This document shows positions 10,301 through 18,217 of a stretch of DNA of 36,858 bases, piece after piece. The position numbers were made by a program, and so were the translations under genes. Below the pieces are notes generated by a model. The model made no database searches, had not been told where the DNA came from, and worked only from the letters and a program-made list of their open reading frames with translations. Positions within the stretch are counted from its first letter, which is position 1. Each line of letters starts with the position of its first letter. The stretch covers positions 1-36,858 of the forward strand of contig DASTYE010000187.1 in the NCBI GenBank assembly GCA_035765135.1, written 5' to 3'. Source of the DNA: JAICNG01 sp035765135. GTDB taxonomy: Bacteria > Gemmatimonadota > Gemmatimonadetes > Gemmatimonadales > Gemmatimonadaceae.

Positions 10301-11942
10301 GGCCTCGCGCCGGAATCGCTGGATACGACCGGGCGAACTGCGTGAAGTCGATCGGCTCAGCGAACATATCCACGTCGAAGGCGATCATCTCCTCGCCATA
10401 CGTCACGCGGCCGGACCCGGTAAAGTGCGACTCACCCGGCCCTCCGTCGCGCAGCGTCACATCCGCATCGCTGAAGCGCACGTCGAGCCACGACGAATCG
10501 AGCACCGCGGTACCGGAGATCGTTCCGCGAAGGCGCGGAAAATCGGCGAACAGGAACTGCGGCGTTCGGAGATCGAGCGTCTCGATATCGACGGCGAGGC
10601 CGAGGAACCGGGTGAATGCCGGCTCGCGGATGTCGAGCCCTCCGCTCACGGTCGCGCGCGTCACCGCTCCGGGCACGTGCCTGTCGCGGAATGTGATGCG
10701 GGCGTCGTCCACCATGAATCGATCGAGCCGCCCGCCGCGACCGCGAACGCTCCCCGTCAACGTCCCCTGCCAATCGACGGGGAAGGGCCCGCCGGCCAGC
10801 GTGCGAAACAGGTCAAAGTCCACCGGATCCGCGCGCAGATCGACATCCTTCACGACGAGGACCGGGCCGCCGACGCCGAACGTCCAGTCGCCCGTTAGGC
10901 GCGACCTGGCCGCCCGCACATCCATGCGCGTGATGCGGTAGTCGATGATCCGCGGATCGCGCGCATCGTTGCCGATGTGGAGCAGCATGCGGCCGCCACC
11001 CTCGCGCGGCAGCGTGGGATACACCCACGCGATGTCCGCGAGCGAGACGGTATCGCCGGCGACCTGGACGTCGTACCGCACCGGACCGCGCTGCTTCCAG
11101 TGCACCATGCCGCGCGCGCGGCCAACCGAGCCGGGAAGCGAGAAGTGCGTGAGGTCGAATCGAACGGTGTCGTCCCCGATGCGTACCGGTCCCCGGATAT
11201 CACGAAAGCGGAAGGGCGGATCGGTTTCGTTCACATCCAGGTCGGCGACCATGACCAGCCGGCCGGCGGTATCCGGGTCGGCGATGCGCACGAAAGGCGA
11301 CTCCAGCTCGAGACGCGTCCATCGCCAGGTCTTCTTGAGTCCCTCCTTCGTCGGGCGGATCTCGTGACCACCGGTGGTGCGCGCGTACGCGAGCACCGAG
11401 TCGCGCTGACGTGGGCTGAGCGTATCCGGCGCCGACCACGGCATCGTGACGATGACCGTCCCGTTGTGAATCGTGGCGGTGTCGATGACGATGTAGTCCC
11501 CGAACCGACGCTCCGGGGTACGGACACGGCTCGGGCCTTTCGGGAAGATCCGCCGGTAGTTCCAGACGCCGTCCGAATGGCGGCGCAAGTTCACCACCGG
11601 ATTGTGCAGCACGAGCTGCCCGATCAGCAGCCGCCTGTCGAGGAGGTCGCGCGGATCGTAGGTGATCTCGATGGGGCCGGCGCTGACGAACAGCGAATCC
11701 TCATCATCGCGGATGGCGAACGAGTCCACGACGACGCCGGTGACGAGGCCGCCGCTCATGCGCCCGATGTACATCTTCCCGCGCTTGCCAAGCTTCGACG
11801 TCACCTGCGCCTGGAGGTAGCGGCGCACGTAGTCGCGTCCGAGGTCCGTCTGAGTCACCGACAACACCGTTGCCCCCACGATGACTCCGATGAGGAGCAG
11901 CACGGCGGCGCTGATGATGGCGACGAGACGGCGACGAGACAT
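7332..11942 (-). CDS. tamB: TamB-family inner-membrane anchored envelope protein
   Basis: The 1536-residue product has one N-terminal membrane helix (about 7-29, IISAAVLLLIGVIVGATVL), a very long repetitive beta-rich middle as in AsmA-like bridge proteins, and a C-terminal TamB/DUF490 domain (about 1180-1536) with LLANRGTYRLYLAPGVIRTF and VRIRVTIGGTLSQPRLALS. TamB proteins span the periplasm as a hydrophobic groove, pair with an Omp85 barrel, and are implicated in outer-membrane protein assembly and in phospholipid transport. The gene lies directly downstream of the barrel gene, separated by a 9-base-word palindrome, and overlaps the lipid-kinase gene. Identity is strong; sequence of the middle part is too divergent to divide into domains. 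Confidence 0.9.
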   Translation of the reverse strand: MSRRRLVAIISAAVLLLIGVIVGATVLSVTQTDLGRDYVRRYLQAQVTSKLGKRGKMYIGRMSGGLVTGVVVDSFAIRDDEDSLFVSAGPIEITYDPRDLLDRRLLIGQLVLHNPVVNLRRHSDGVWNYRRIFPKGPSRVRTPERRFGDYIVIDTATIHNGTVIVTMPWSAPDTLSPRQRDSVLAYARTTGGHEIRPTKEGLKKTWRWTRLELESPFVRIADPDTAGRLVMVADLDVNETDPPFRFRDIRGPVRIGDDTVRFDLTHFSLPGSVGRARGMVHWKQRGPVRYDVQVAGDTVSLADIAWVYPTLPREGGGRMLLHIGNDARDPRIIDYRITRMDVRAARSRLTGDWTFGVGGPVLVVKDVDLRADPVDFDLFRTLAGGPFPVDWQGTLTGSVRGRGGRLDRFMVDDARITFRDRHVPGAVTRATVSGGLDIREPAFTRFLGLAVDIETLDLRTPQFLFADFPRLRGTISGTAVLDSSWLDVRFSDADVTLRDGGPGESHFTGSGRVTYGEEMIAFDVDMFAEPIDFTQFARSYPAIPARGPHTGPLRALGTLADLVLAATMRGDAGMMSVDGRFDFAPPRFSATMTGAVEELNPRVLLARSDLLTSRITGRYRANLSGDSLANLEGTLAVELDRSTVGGVRFFPSVASLAFVDGRVRVDTMRVETTAATLTASGMLSLGPTRPDSLRYTIVVDSLGGLRPWVPTDRSGRGARALASEDTVTGARRDSLITAYADSLAGRVEVSGVLTGSVDSLATAGTLEGRGIFVAGDRVRSVRGEFALTGLPRAPSGLLRLALDTLVVAGVRLDSARLALDATTRTTGRLGLAIASATGPFGRVSLGYTLSSDTTWLLVDTLGAEISGRRWSLASPSRVTLDSTGAAVDSLAVTSDGGARVVLAGEFPSTRPVNASFRMSQVPLADLGVLVQTRTPLGGLLSLDLRVAGMRSNPTMQLSATADTVRVGEVRVPRLDARASYASRRLTGDLRLLRDDQPAINLTANLPVDLAIGEVERRLIDDSLRVRVQADSLNLALLEAMLPRVTRATGRVEARLDVGGTWTRPTFAGNVLVRGAELGLATTGTLFRGINGSLSLSGDSIPVIRLDSLVMASGEGRNSRASIAGVVRFSERADSACAAGRSSILRCLAERSSFDVRFRANNFEAIRNRRLADLEISGSLQLAGTFRGSLLTGGLRVERGSVYLRERLRKQIIDLEDEEFRSFIDTSFAPGDLAPRTDWGGALVNNMTVSNVDIAIGDDVWLRSQEASIKLGGSVNITVQGDRLTLEGPLLANRGTYRLYLAPGVIRTFEVQRGVITFFGGPVIDPSLDIVAAHTVRQAGSDRRDVRIRVTIGGTLSQPRLALSSDERIQISETQILSYLVSGQPTFLTENTGQLQTAFATILPTLGALFERAIVEQLEFLDMFQLQTATTTIDREFFNQGGPLGILAQSRIALGKQLTERTFLSANAGLCSIGGQDAQNHRFLDAFGLTLEHRLNHGFSVQMSVEPATSAALCRSDAVEFNRPRQFGLDLFREWSF

Positions 11943-11943
11943 C

Positions 11944-12082
11944 CGAGGTGGTCGAGGTGGTCGAGGCGGTCGAGGGACCCAGGTGGTCCAGGTCGTCGAG
12001 GTCGTCCAGGATGTCGAGGCTTCCTCTGCGGCAGTGACTTCCCTCGATCACCGTGACGACCTCGACAACCTCGCCGACCTCC
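11944..12082. repeat. 9-base-word palindrome, copy 1
   Basis: The left part (11944-12020) is a degenerate tandem array of GTCGAGGTG/GTCGAGGTC words. The right part (12039-12082) carries the complementary words (CTCGACAACCTCGCCGACC). It fills the whole gap between tamA and tamB. Related arrays are at 20449-20552 and 25137-25228. No -10 hexamer stands between this copy and the tamB ATG, so here it lies inside an operon and is not a promoter edge. Confidence 0.85.
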
Positions 12083-14308
12083 CTAAAACGCCTGCCCGAT
12101 CGAGAAATGAAATGTCAGCTTCTGAAAGAACGACTCGTCCTCCCGCGGGGTGAAGCTCGCGGGGCACCCGACACCGAACCCGTTCGGCAGCGTGTTCCCA
12201 GGGCTGACGCACCGGAGTCGGCTGGGGTTTCCCGTGTCAGGATCGCGAACGATCGCGTACGCGGGTCCCCGCTGTTGCGCATGTCTGTTGTACGCGAGAT
12301 CGAACCGGATAGGTCCAACGGGAGACCCGATCCGCAGGCCGATTCCCGGCGTCCAGCGGAACTGGTCGAGCCGCACCGTTTCCGACCTTCGATTGTAGAC
12401 CTGACCGCCGTCCAGGAAGAGGGCGAACTGGAGGAGGTCCCGAAGAAAAGGCGGGCGCATTCGCAGCTCGGCATTCACGATAGCGAGGGCGTTCCCGCCT
12501 GTCGGTGAGGTACGGAGGATACGGACCGTGTCGTCGGCCACGAATATCGTGTCACCCGACGGAAGGATCGAGTCCACCCGGGCCGAGGCGCTGTCGACGA
12601 GGTAGACGAGGGGACCGAGCTCGTTCTGCCGATACCCGCGCACCGAGTTCGGACCGCCCCCATACATGCGCTCCTGCGGGGGAACGAAGTCGTCGGCGCC
12701 CTCGAGTGTGCCGAGCGCGAGGACCCCGCCGACCTGGACTCGTGAGGCGAATGTCACGCTCGGAGTGAGCGCCTTGTACCAGGCCGCCTCCCCCGTCCAC
12801 TTGTTGAACTGGAAATCCGAGCCGATGAGCGAGGACGCATGCCGCCACTCGAGGCGCACCACGTCGCCGCGCCGTGGATCGTAGACGTTGTCGGTACGAT
12901 CGCGGGAGACGCTGAGCCGACCGGTCGCCAACCGGGTGTTCTGCGTCAGCGCACTGATCGCCTGGAGCTCGCAGACGTTGAACACGGCGCAGAACACCGC
13001 GTCCGCCGCCTGCGTTCGTCCATACTCGAGCTGATAGGCCAGGGTGACGGGGGTGCGCGGCCGCGTTTCGCGCGTGACGGAGGCGACGCCTCCAATGGTG
13101 GTGCGACGCAGGTAGGCATCCAGCTCCGAGTACCGCTCGCTGAACAGCGTGAGCGCTGGAGCGAGACGCAGCCCGAAGAGCAGCGGCTGCCTGACGGTCG
13201 TTCCCAGATAGAAGTTCACGGTGTCGCTGAACACGTCGTTGCGCACTTGTGAGGCGCAAAGCTGCTCGGCGCCCGCCAACGGGTAGCCCACGCCGATCTT
13301 CGACAAGCGGCCGTTCACTTCGAGCCGGCGCGCGTCTCCAACGAAGTCGCGGTCCACGAAGCGGGCCTGCGTTCGGAAGCAATCGAGCGTTGCCCATCCC
13401 GCACCCAGCCGCACGGTGTGCATCGCCGCTTCGCCCAGCGTGACCCGCACCGCCAGCAGCGAATCGCCAGGCGGCTGAAGGCTGTCGGGCGCAAGGCGGA
13501 TTTCGACGTGCGAGTACGTCTCCAGCTGGTAGAGGTCGCGCTGGCTGCGAAAGAGATCCTGCTCCCGATAGATCCCACCGACTCGCAGCGAGATGAGGCG
13601 CCGTACCTCCGCTTCGGGGATTTCGACGACGGTGCCCTCGTGCGGTTGAATCTCGACGTCGATGCGCGCGATGCGCATCACGCGCCCCGGGAGGAACTGC
13701 AAGTCGACGGTCGCGCGATCGCGCAGCTCATCAACCTCGAAGTTTCTCAGGACCTCGGCGCGCGCGTAGCCCTGATCGTGCAGCCTGTCGAGGATCGTCG
13801 AGATGCGTCGCTGCACCTCGAGGCGATCGAACCGCTGTCCGCGAATTTGCTCGATCTGTCGTGCGAGGCGCGGACCCTCGCGCAACGTGTCGAGACCACT
13901 GACGTGGAGGCTGTCGATGAGCACCGGCGGCCCTTCGACGATGTCGAAGCGGATGTCGACACGGCCCGCCTCCTCGACCGCGACCACGGTGTCGACCTGG
14001 GCCTTGTAGAAGCCGCGCTGCCGATAGAAGAGACGCAGTCGCAGGAGATCGCGCTCGAACTCGACGCGGTCAATGCATCGTCTCGCGCCGAAGGGGAGCC
14101 CGATCCGTCGCCAGAAGCTCGACTGGGTGGTGGCGATGGCCGCCTCCAGCTCGGCCTCATCGAACGTCCGGTTGCCGCGAAAGTCGATGTCGTCGACGCG
14201 AATGTCCCCCGGATCGCACTCGAGATCCTGCGCGAAGGTCGCGGCCGGACAGGCGACGAGGAGTGCGAACGCGAATGGCGCAACGTGCCGGGAGACCCGC
14301 AAGCTCAC
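12083..14308 (-). CDS. tamA: BamA/TamA-family outer-membrane barrel protein
   Basis: This 741-residue protein starts with a signal peptide (about 1-26, probable cut after ATFA; an LVAC at 17-20 also resembles a lipobox). About three POTRA domains follow (about 35-290; DIRVDDIDFRGNRTFDEAEL opens the first). The rest is a 16-strand type barrel with the Omp85 signatures GGPNSVRGYRQNELGP and GLRIGSPVGPIRFDLAY, ending in a terminal Phe as outer-membrane barrels do. Pairing with tamB marks it as the TamA partner and not the main BamA. The GTG start overlaps the stop of the upstream small gene by four bases. Symbol by context; BamA paralogue remains possible. Confidence 0.88.
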   Translation of the reverse strand: MSLRVSRHVAPFAFALLVACPAATFAQDLECDPGDIRVDDIDFRGNRTFDEAELEAAIATTQSSFWRRIGLPFGARRCIDRVEFERDLLRLRLFYRQRGFYKAQVDTVVAVEEAGRVDIRFDIVEGPPVLIDSLHVSGLDTLREGPRLARQIEQIRGQRFDRLEVQRRISTILDRLHDQGYARAEVLRNFEVDELRDRATVDLQFLPGRVMRIARIDVEIQPHEGTVVEIPEAEVRRLISLRVGGIYREQDLFRSQRDLYQLETYSHVEIRLAPDSLQPPGDSLLAVRVTLGEAAMHTVRLGAGWATLDCFRTQARFVDRDFVGDARRLEVNGRLSKIGVGYPLAGAEQLCASQVRNDVFSDTVNFYLGTTVRQPLLFGLRLAPALTLFSERYSELDAYLRRTTIGGVASVTRETRPRTPVTLAYQLEYGRTQAADAVFCAVFNVCELQAISALTQNTRLATGRLSVSRDRTDNVYDPRRGDVVRLEWRHASSLIGSDFQFNKWTGEAAWYKALTPSVTFASRVQVGGVLALGTLEGADDFVPPQERMYGGGPNSVRGYRQNELGPLVYLVDSASARVDSILPSGDTIFVADDTVRILRTSPTGGNALAIVNAELRMRPPFLRDLLQFALFLDGGQVYNRRSETVRLDQFRWTPGIGLRIGSPVGPIRFDLAYNRHAQQRGPAYAIVRDPDTGNPSRLRCVSPGNTLPNGFGVGCPASFTPREDESFFQKLTFHFSIGQAF

Positions 14309-14550
14309 CGGCGCGCGGGCGTCGCGGAACGTCGAGGCCGCCTGACAATGGCCCCGCGCTCATCGATCTGCGGAATGCTCTCCTCGCGGGCGATGGGCGT
14401 CCGCTGGAGCAGCACTCTCGCGAGATAGAACGCCGCCAGCCCCGCGCCGACGGCGATGCCCGCCGCGGTGAGCGTCTCGCGCGCGTCGAGCTCCCGGCGA
14501 ACGTAGTAGACCTTGGGAGGGAGGATGCGGGATCCGGAATCTGGCTTCAT
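14305..14550 (-). CDS. small single-helix membrane protein, 81 aa
   Basis: The protein has one predicted membrane helix (about 28-48, TLTAAGIAVGAGLAAFYLARV) between a charged N-terminal part and a basic, Arg-rich C-terminal tail. No family is recognised. Its TGA overlaps the GTG of tamA (GTGA), so it is the first gene of the small membrane protein-tamA-tamB-lipid kinase operon and is probably made in step with TamA. The start at 14550 follows a palindrome directly. No Shine-Dalgarno sequence is visible. Confidence 0.65.
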   Translation of the reverse strand: MKPDSGSRILPPKVYYVRRELDARETLTAAGIAVGAGLAAFYLARVLLQRTPIAREESIPQIDERGAIVRRPRRSATPARR

Positions 14551-14563
14551 CGGCGGATAGAGA

Positions 14564-14656
14564 CGAACGCGGAACGCGGAATCCGGAGGTTCATGACTGA
14601 ATGGGGCCGCAACGACATTTCAAACATAGTCATCCGGGCTCCGCGTTTCGCATTCA
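14564..14656. repeat. intergenic palindrome, word AACGCGG
   Basis: The left arm (14564-14598) reads as tandem AACGCGG/AATCCGG words and ends in TCATGACT. The right arm (about 14628-14656) is an imperfect reverse complement (AGTCATCCGGGCTCCGCGTT). It occupies most of the 121 bases between the GGDEF gene and the tamA operon, both on the minus strand. The arms are less perfect than in the other palindromes of the window. Confidence 0.65.
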
Positions 14657-14671
14657 TCTGGCCTGGTTTGC

Positions 14672-15592
14672 TCACACGGTATGCACGAGTATCGTCCCCG
14701 GTCCGCGCTGCTTCGCGCGGCGCTTCACGTCGGCTGCCAGCGAGCCGATCTGCCCGATCGACGTGAACCGGTCGGGCTGGACGAGCAGAATCGCCACCGA
14801 CAGCCGCGCGATCGGAAATTCGCGCGCGCGCCCGTCGCGATCGATGCCCATGAAATGTCCGCGCCGCACCGCCTCTTCGCCCACGGCGTGCGCCGCGACC
14901 TCGACGAACCGGCTCGCCGTCTCCTTCGCGATCGCCTCCGCGCGCTCGGCCACCGTCACGACGATGAAGTCATCTCCACCGATATGACCAACGAAGTCGC
15001 GTGGCGTCCCAACCGCCTGCACCGCGGCGCGGACCGCGGCCCCCATCTCGCGAATCACGGTATCGGCCGCCGTGAATCCGAACGTGTCGGCGAACGGCTT
15101 GAAGTTGTCGAGATCGATATAGCACACCGCGAACGCTTCGTTCTGCTGCGCGCGTCGCGTGATTTCCTCCTCGATCGCCGTCCCGCCAGGCAGGCCGCTG
15201 GTCGGATTGCGGTCCCCCTCTCGGCGCACGATGCGCAGGAGCGCGACGACGCGAGCGCGCAGCTCCCGCGGGTCGAACGGCTTGGCGAGATAGTCGTCGG
15301 CGCCCGCCTCGAAGCCCGCAACCTTGTGGTCGACGTCGCCTTGAGCGGTCAACATCAGCACGGGGATGCGCGCCGTGAACGGATTGCGCTTGACCGCGCG
15401 GCAGACCTCGAACCCCGACATGCCGGGCATCACGAGATCGAGCACGAGCAGGTCCGGCTCCCGCTGCTGAATGGAGGCGAGAGCCGTCACACCATCACCG
15501 GCGAGCGCCACCTCGTGTCCCGCGGACTCGAGGATGTCGCGCACCACGAGGCGCATGTCCTCGTTGTCGTCCACGAACAGCAGGTAACTCAC
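14672..15592 (-). CDS. receiver-GGDEF protein with GGDDF signature (PleD-like)
   Basis: The 306-residue product joins a receiver domain (about 1-120, phospho-acceptor Asp52 in LLVLDLVMPG, Lys in LAKPFDP) to a GGDEF domain (about 130-300). Such proteins normally make cyclic di-GMP when phosphorylated. The active-site loop reads GHIGGDDF (about 204-208) and not GGDEF or GGEEF, and the usual NDxxGHxxGD segment reads FADTFGFTAAD. Metal-binding Asp in YIDLDNFK is kept. It may be a weak or altered cyclase, or a c-di-GMP or GTP sensor. The GTG start has no obvious ribosome site. It is divergent from the transporter gene, with starts 95 bases apart. Confidence 0.88.
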   Translation of the reverse strand: MSYLLFVDDNEDMRLVVRDILESAGHEVALAGDGVTALASIQQREPDLLVLDLVMPGMSGFEVCRAVKRNPFTARIPVLMLTAQGDVDHKVAGFEAGADDYLAKPFDPRELRARVVALLRIVRREGDRNPTSGLPGGTAIEEEITRRAQQNEAFAVCYIDLDNFKPFADTFGFTAADTVIREMGAAVRAAVQAVGTPRDFVGHIGGDDFIVVTVAERAEAIAKETASRFVEVAAHAVGEEAVRRGHFMGIDRDGRAREFPIARLSVAILLVQPDRFTSIGQIGSLAADVKRRAKQRGPGTILVHTV

Positions 15593-15594
15593 GA

Positions 15595-15623
15595 TTGACG
15601 CTGTGCTTAGGGCGCGATAAGGT
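15595..15623 (+). promoter_or_regulatory. candidate promoter for the ABC binding-protein gene
   Basis: TTGACG (15595-15600), a 17-base spacer and TAAGGT (15618-15623) match a sigma-70-type promoter of the TANNNT class. Transcription would begin near 15630, about 58 bases before the ATG at 15688. Confidence 0.45.
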
Positions 15624-15687
15624 TCACCGGCGCGGACGCCCGTGTCAACGGTGCGCGATCGTGCATCCCCCGACGACGATCCGACTC

Positions 15688-17238
15688 ATGCGCCGACTTC
15701 GCCCCGCGCTCATCCTGCTCGTCCTCATCGCCTGTCGTGGCGGTGAATCCGCGCCTCAGCGGCGCACGCTGATCGACTCCCGGGACAATTACGATCCCAA
15801 GACATTGGACCCCGCTGTCGCGACCGACGTTCCAAGCGGCCGCGCAGTGGCATATGTGTTCGATGGCCTGACGCGCTTTACGCCCGAGGCGCGACTGGAA
15901 CCCGCGCTCGCGGAGCGATGGGACGTGTCACCCGACGGCAAAGTATACACCTTTCACCTGCGCCGCGGCGTTCGCTTCCACGACGGCACGCCATTCGTGG
16001 CTCGGCACGTCGTCAACACGTTTCATCGCGTGCTCGACCCCGCCACGAAAAGCACCGGTCCCTGGGTCCTCTACCCCATCGCCGGAGCACGGGAGTTCGC
16101 GGACCGGAAGGCCCGGTCGATTCGCGGCATCGAAGCGCTCGATGACTCGACCGTTCGCATCACGCTCGGGCAGCCGCTCGCGATCTTCCTCAAGCTGATG
16201 GCGATGCCCGTGGCATCGATCGTCCCCGATTCGGTAGGGCCCGATTTCCGCGAGCGGCCAATCGGCACGGGACCGTGGAAGTTTGTCGAGTGGCGGCACG
16301 ACGACTATCTGCTGTTCGCGAAGAACGCCGATTACTTCGATGGTCCCCCGAAGACCGACTCGCTCCGCGCGCGCATCATCCGTGAGCCGAGCACCGCCGT
16401 CGCGGAGTTCGAGGTCGGCAACGTCGACCTGCTGTACGTTCCCGAGGCGGAGACACGACGCTGGGAGCAGACCGACGAACGCAACGCGATGCTCGCCTCC
16501 GCGCCAGCGCTTCGCCTCTGGTACATCGGGATCAACACCACCCGCGGTCCATTGCGCGACGTTCGCGTTCGTCAGGCGATCAATCACGCGATCGACGTCG
16601 GCATCATTCTCGACAGGCTCATCGGCGGCCGCGGCCGCCTGGCCGCCGGCGTCATACCGCCGATTCTGGAGGGCGCCGACACGAATCGCCGCCCGTACGC
16701 CCACGACGCGGGACGCGCTCGTCAGCTGCTCGCGCAAGCGGGGTTCCCCAACGGCATCGACATCGAGCTGTGGCACTCCGACAACGAGAGCTTCTCGCGC
16801 GTGGCGCAGTCGATTCAGGGGTATCTCGGCGAAGCCGGCATCCGGGCGAAGCTGGTGCAGCGCGAGGCGGCCGCCATGCGAGCGGCGGCCCGAAACGGCG
16901 AGACCGACATGGTGCTCAAGGATTGGTACGCCGACTATCCCGACGCCGAGAATTTTCTGTACCCGCTGCTGCACACGGCGAATAGCGGTATCGGCGGCAA
17001 TGTCTCGTTCTATTCGAATCCGGCCTTCGACCGACTGGTGGATTCCTCACGCATCGAGCTCGACAGCGCGCGGCGTGCCGACCTCTACCGGCGGGCGGAC
17101 TCGATCGCCTTCGCCGACGCGCCGATGGCGTTTCTGTTCTTCTACAACGAGCTGTACGCCGTGCAGCCGTGGGTGAAGGGCTTTCAGGTCCCGGTGATTT
17201 TCAACGGGCAGCGATGGACGGAAGCCGAACTGAGATGA
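15688..17238 (+). CDS. ABC transporter substrate-binding lipoprotein, family 5 (peptide/nickel type)
   Basis: The 516-residue product has a lipoprotein signal (ALILLVLIAC, lipid-modified Cys at about residue 17) and the SBP_bac_5 fold. Typical segments are KTLDPAVATD near the N-terminus, TFHLRRGVRFHDGTPF, IGTGPWKFVEW, and VRQAINHAID in the middle. These proteins bind oligopeptides, nickel complexes or other ligands outside the inner membrane and hand them to an ABC permease. I chose the ATG at 15688 because it directly precedes the signal peptide; the frame is open upstream. A permease gene follows after 38 bases, but no second permease or ATPase is nearby. Confidence 0.92.
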   Translation: MRRLRPALILLVLIACRGGESAPQRRTLIDSRDNYDPKTLDPAVATDVPSGRAVAYVFDGLTRFTPEARLEPALAERWDVSPDGKVYTFHLRRGVRFHDGTPFVARHVVNTFHRVLDPATKSTGPWVLYPIAGAREFADRKARSIRGIEALDDSTVRITLGQPLAIFLKLMAMPVASIVPDSVGPDFRERPIGTGPWKFVEWRHDDYLLFAKNADYFDGPPKTDSLRARIIREPSTAVAEFEVGNVDLLYVPEAETRRWEQTDERNAMLASAPALRLWYIGINTTRGPLRDVRVRQAINHAIDVGIILDRLIGGRGRLAAGVIPPILEGADTNRRPYAHDAGRARQLLAQAGFPNGIDIELWHSDNESFSRVAQSIQGYLGEAGIRAKLVQREAAAMRAAARNGETDMVLKDWYADYPDAENFLYPLLHTANSGIGGNVSFYSNPAFDRLVDSSRIELDSARRADLYRRADSIAFADAPMAFLFFYNELYAVQPWVKGFQVPVIFNGQRWTEAELR

Positions 17239-17242
17239 ACCC

Positions 17243-17272
17243 AGGAGTCAGGAGCTGGGAGTCCTAACTCCT
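17243..17272. repeat. short intergenic palindrome, word AGGAGT
   Basis: AGGAGTCAGGA (17243-17253) and TCCTAACTCCT (17262-17272) pair at 10 of 11 positions around an eight-base loop. It sits between the binding-protein stop and the permease ATG, five bases before the latter. It could weaken permease translation relative to the binding protein. The same word builds the larger palindrome at 22576-22727. Confidence 0.7.
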
Positions 17273-17276
17273 AAGA

Positions 17277-18197
17277 ATGCTGTCCTTCATCGCGCGGCGG
17301 CTGCTGCTCGCCATTCCGACGCTGTTCGGCGTTCTCGTCGTCGTGTTCCTGCTGCTCTACATCGCGCCGGGCGATCCGGTGATGGAGATGATCGGTGAGC
17401 GCGCGGACGCGGAGACGATCGCGCGGTTGCGCGCCGAGCTGCGCCTCGACGATCCCGTTCCCGTACAGTTCGCGCACTACACCGGTGGCGTGCTCACCGG
17501 TGACCTCGGCACCTCGTACATCACGGGCCGCCCGATCGCGCGTGACATTCTCGAGCGGTTCCCCAAGACGCTGCAGCTCGCGACCGCGGCCATGGTGCTC
17601 GCGGCCGTGCTTGGCATCACCATTGGCGTACTGAGCGCGCGACGGCCCGGGAGTGCGTTCGACCGTTCGGCGATGGCGGCGGCGTATCTCGGAATCTCCT
17701 TCCCGGTGTACTGGGTCGGGCTGATTCTCATCCTCGTCTTCGCCGTCACGTTGCGGTGGCTCCCTCCGTCCGGCTTCGGACGACCGGAGTTTCTCATCCT
17801 TCCCGCGCTGGCGTTAGGCACGCGCTCGATCGCCTTTCTCGCGCGAATGACGCGGTCGGCGATGCTCGAGGTCCTGAACAGCGACTTCGTGCGAACGGCG
17901 CGGGCGAAGGGACTGCGGGAGCGTGTCGTGCTCGCGCGCCACGCGCTTCGCAACGCGCTCATCCCCATCATCACGGTGCTGGGACTCGACTTCGGCTACT
18001 ACCTTACCGGGAGCATCCTCACCGAGACGATCTTCTCCTGGCCCGGCATCGGCCGCTACGTCGTAAACGCCATCGCGCGGCGGGATCTCCCGGCGATTCA
18101 GGGAAGCGTGCTCTTTCTCAGTCTCGTGTTCGTGGTCGTGAATCTGGTGACCGACGTCCTGTACGCGAAGGCGGACCCGCGAGTCGCGTACGACTGA
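17277..18197 (+). CDS. ABC transporter permease, DppB type
   Basis: This 306-residue inner-membrane protein has about six membrane helices, the N-terminal MLSFIARRLLLAIPTLFGV typical of DppB/OppB/NikB permeases, and the EAA loop (ARAKGLRERVVLARHALRN) that contacts the ATPase. It continues the operon of the binding protein. The DppC-type partner and the DppD/F ATPases are missing: the next gene is convergent. The partners must be elsewhere in the genome or the operon is a remnant. The reading frame is intact. Confidence 0.92.
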   Translation: MLSFIARRLLLAIPTLFGVLVVVFLLLYIAPGDPVMEMIGERADAETIARLRAELRLDDPVPVQFAHYTGGVLTGDLGTSYITGRPIARDILERFPKTLQLATAAMVLAAVLGITIGVLSARRPGSAFDRSAMAAAYLGISFPVYWVGLILILVFAVTLRWLPPSGFGRPEFLILPALALGTRSIAFLARMTRSAMLEVLNSDFVRTARAKGLRERVVLARHALRNALIPIITVLGLDFGYYLTGSILTETIFSWPGIGRYVVNAIARRDLPAIQGSVLFLSLVFVVVNLVTDVLYAKADPRVAYD

Positions 18198-18201
18198 CGC
18201 G

Positions 18202-18217
18202 AGGGGTCCTGACCCCT
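18202..18217. terminator. hairpin between convergent permease and reductase genes
   Basis: AGGGGTC and GACCCCT form a perfect palindrome around two bases. It lies in the 18-base gap between the convergent genes and reaches into the TAG of the reductase gene. It probably acts as a shared, bidirectional terminator, although no T-run is present. Confidence 0.5.

Noticed and set aside
7239..10941. Long plus-strand open frames opposite tamB
   Set aside because: Low-complexity Arg/Ser/Glu-rich antisense frames; the tamB frame on the other strand explains the DNA.
11944..12082. Leaderless promoter before tamB from the palindrome arm
   Set aside because: No TANNNT hexamer lies between the arm and the ATG at 11942, so this copy does not follow the pattern of the other two.
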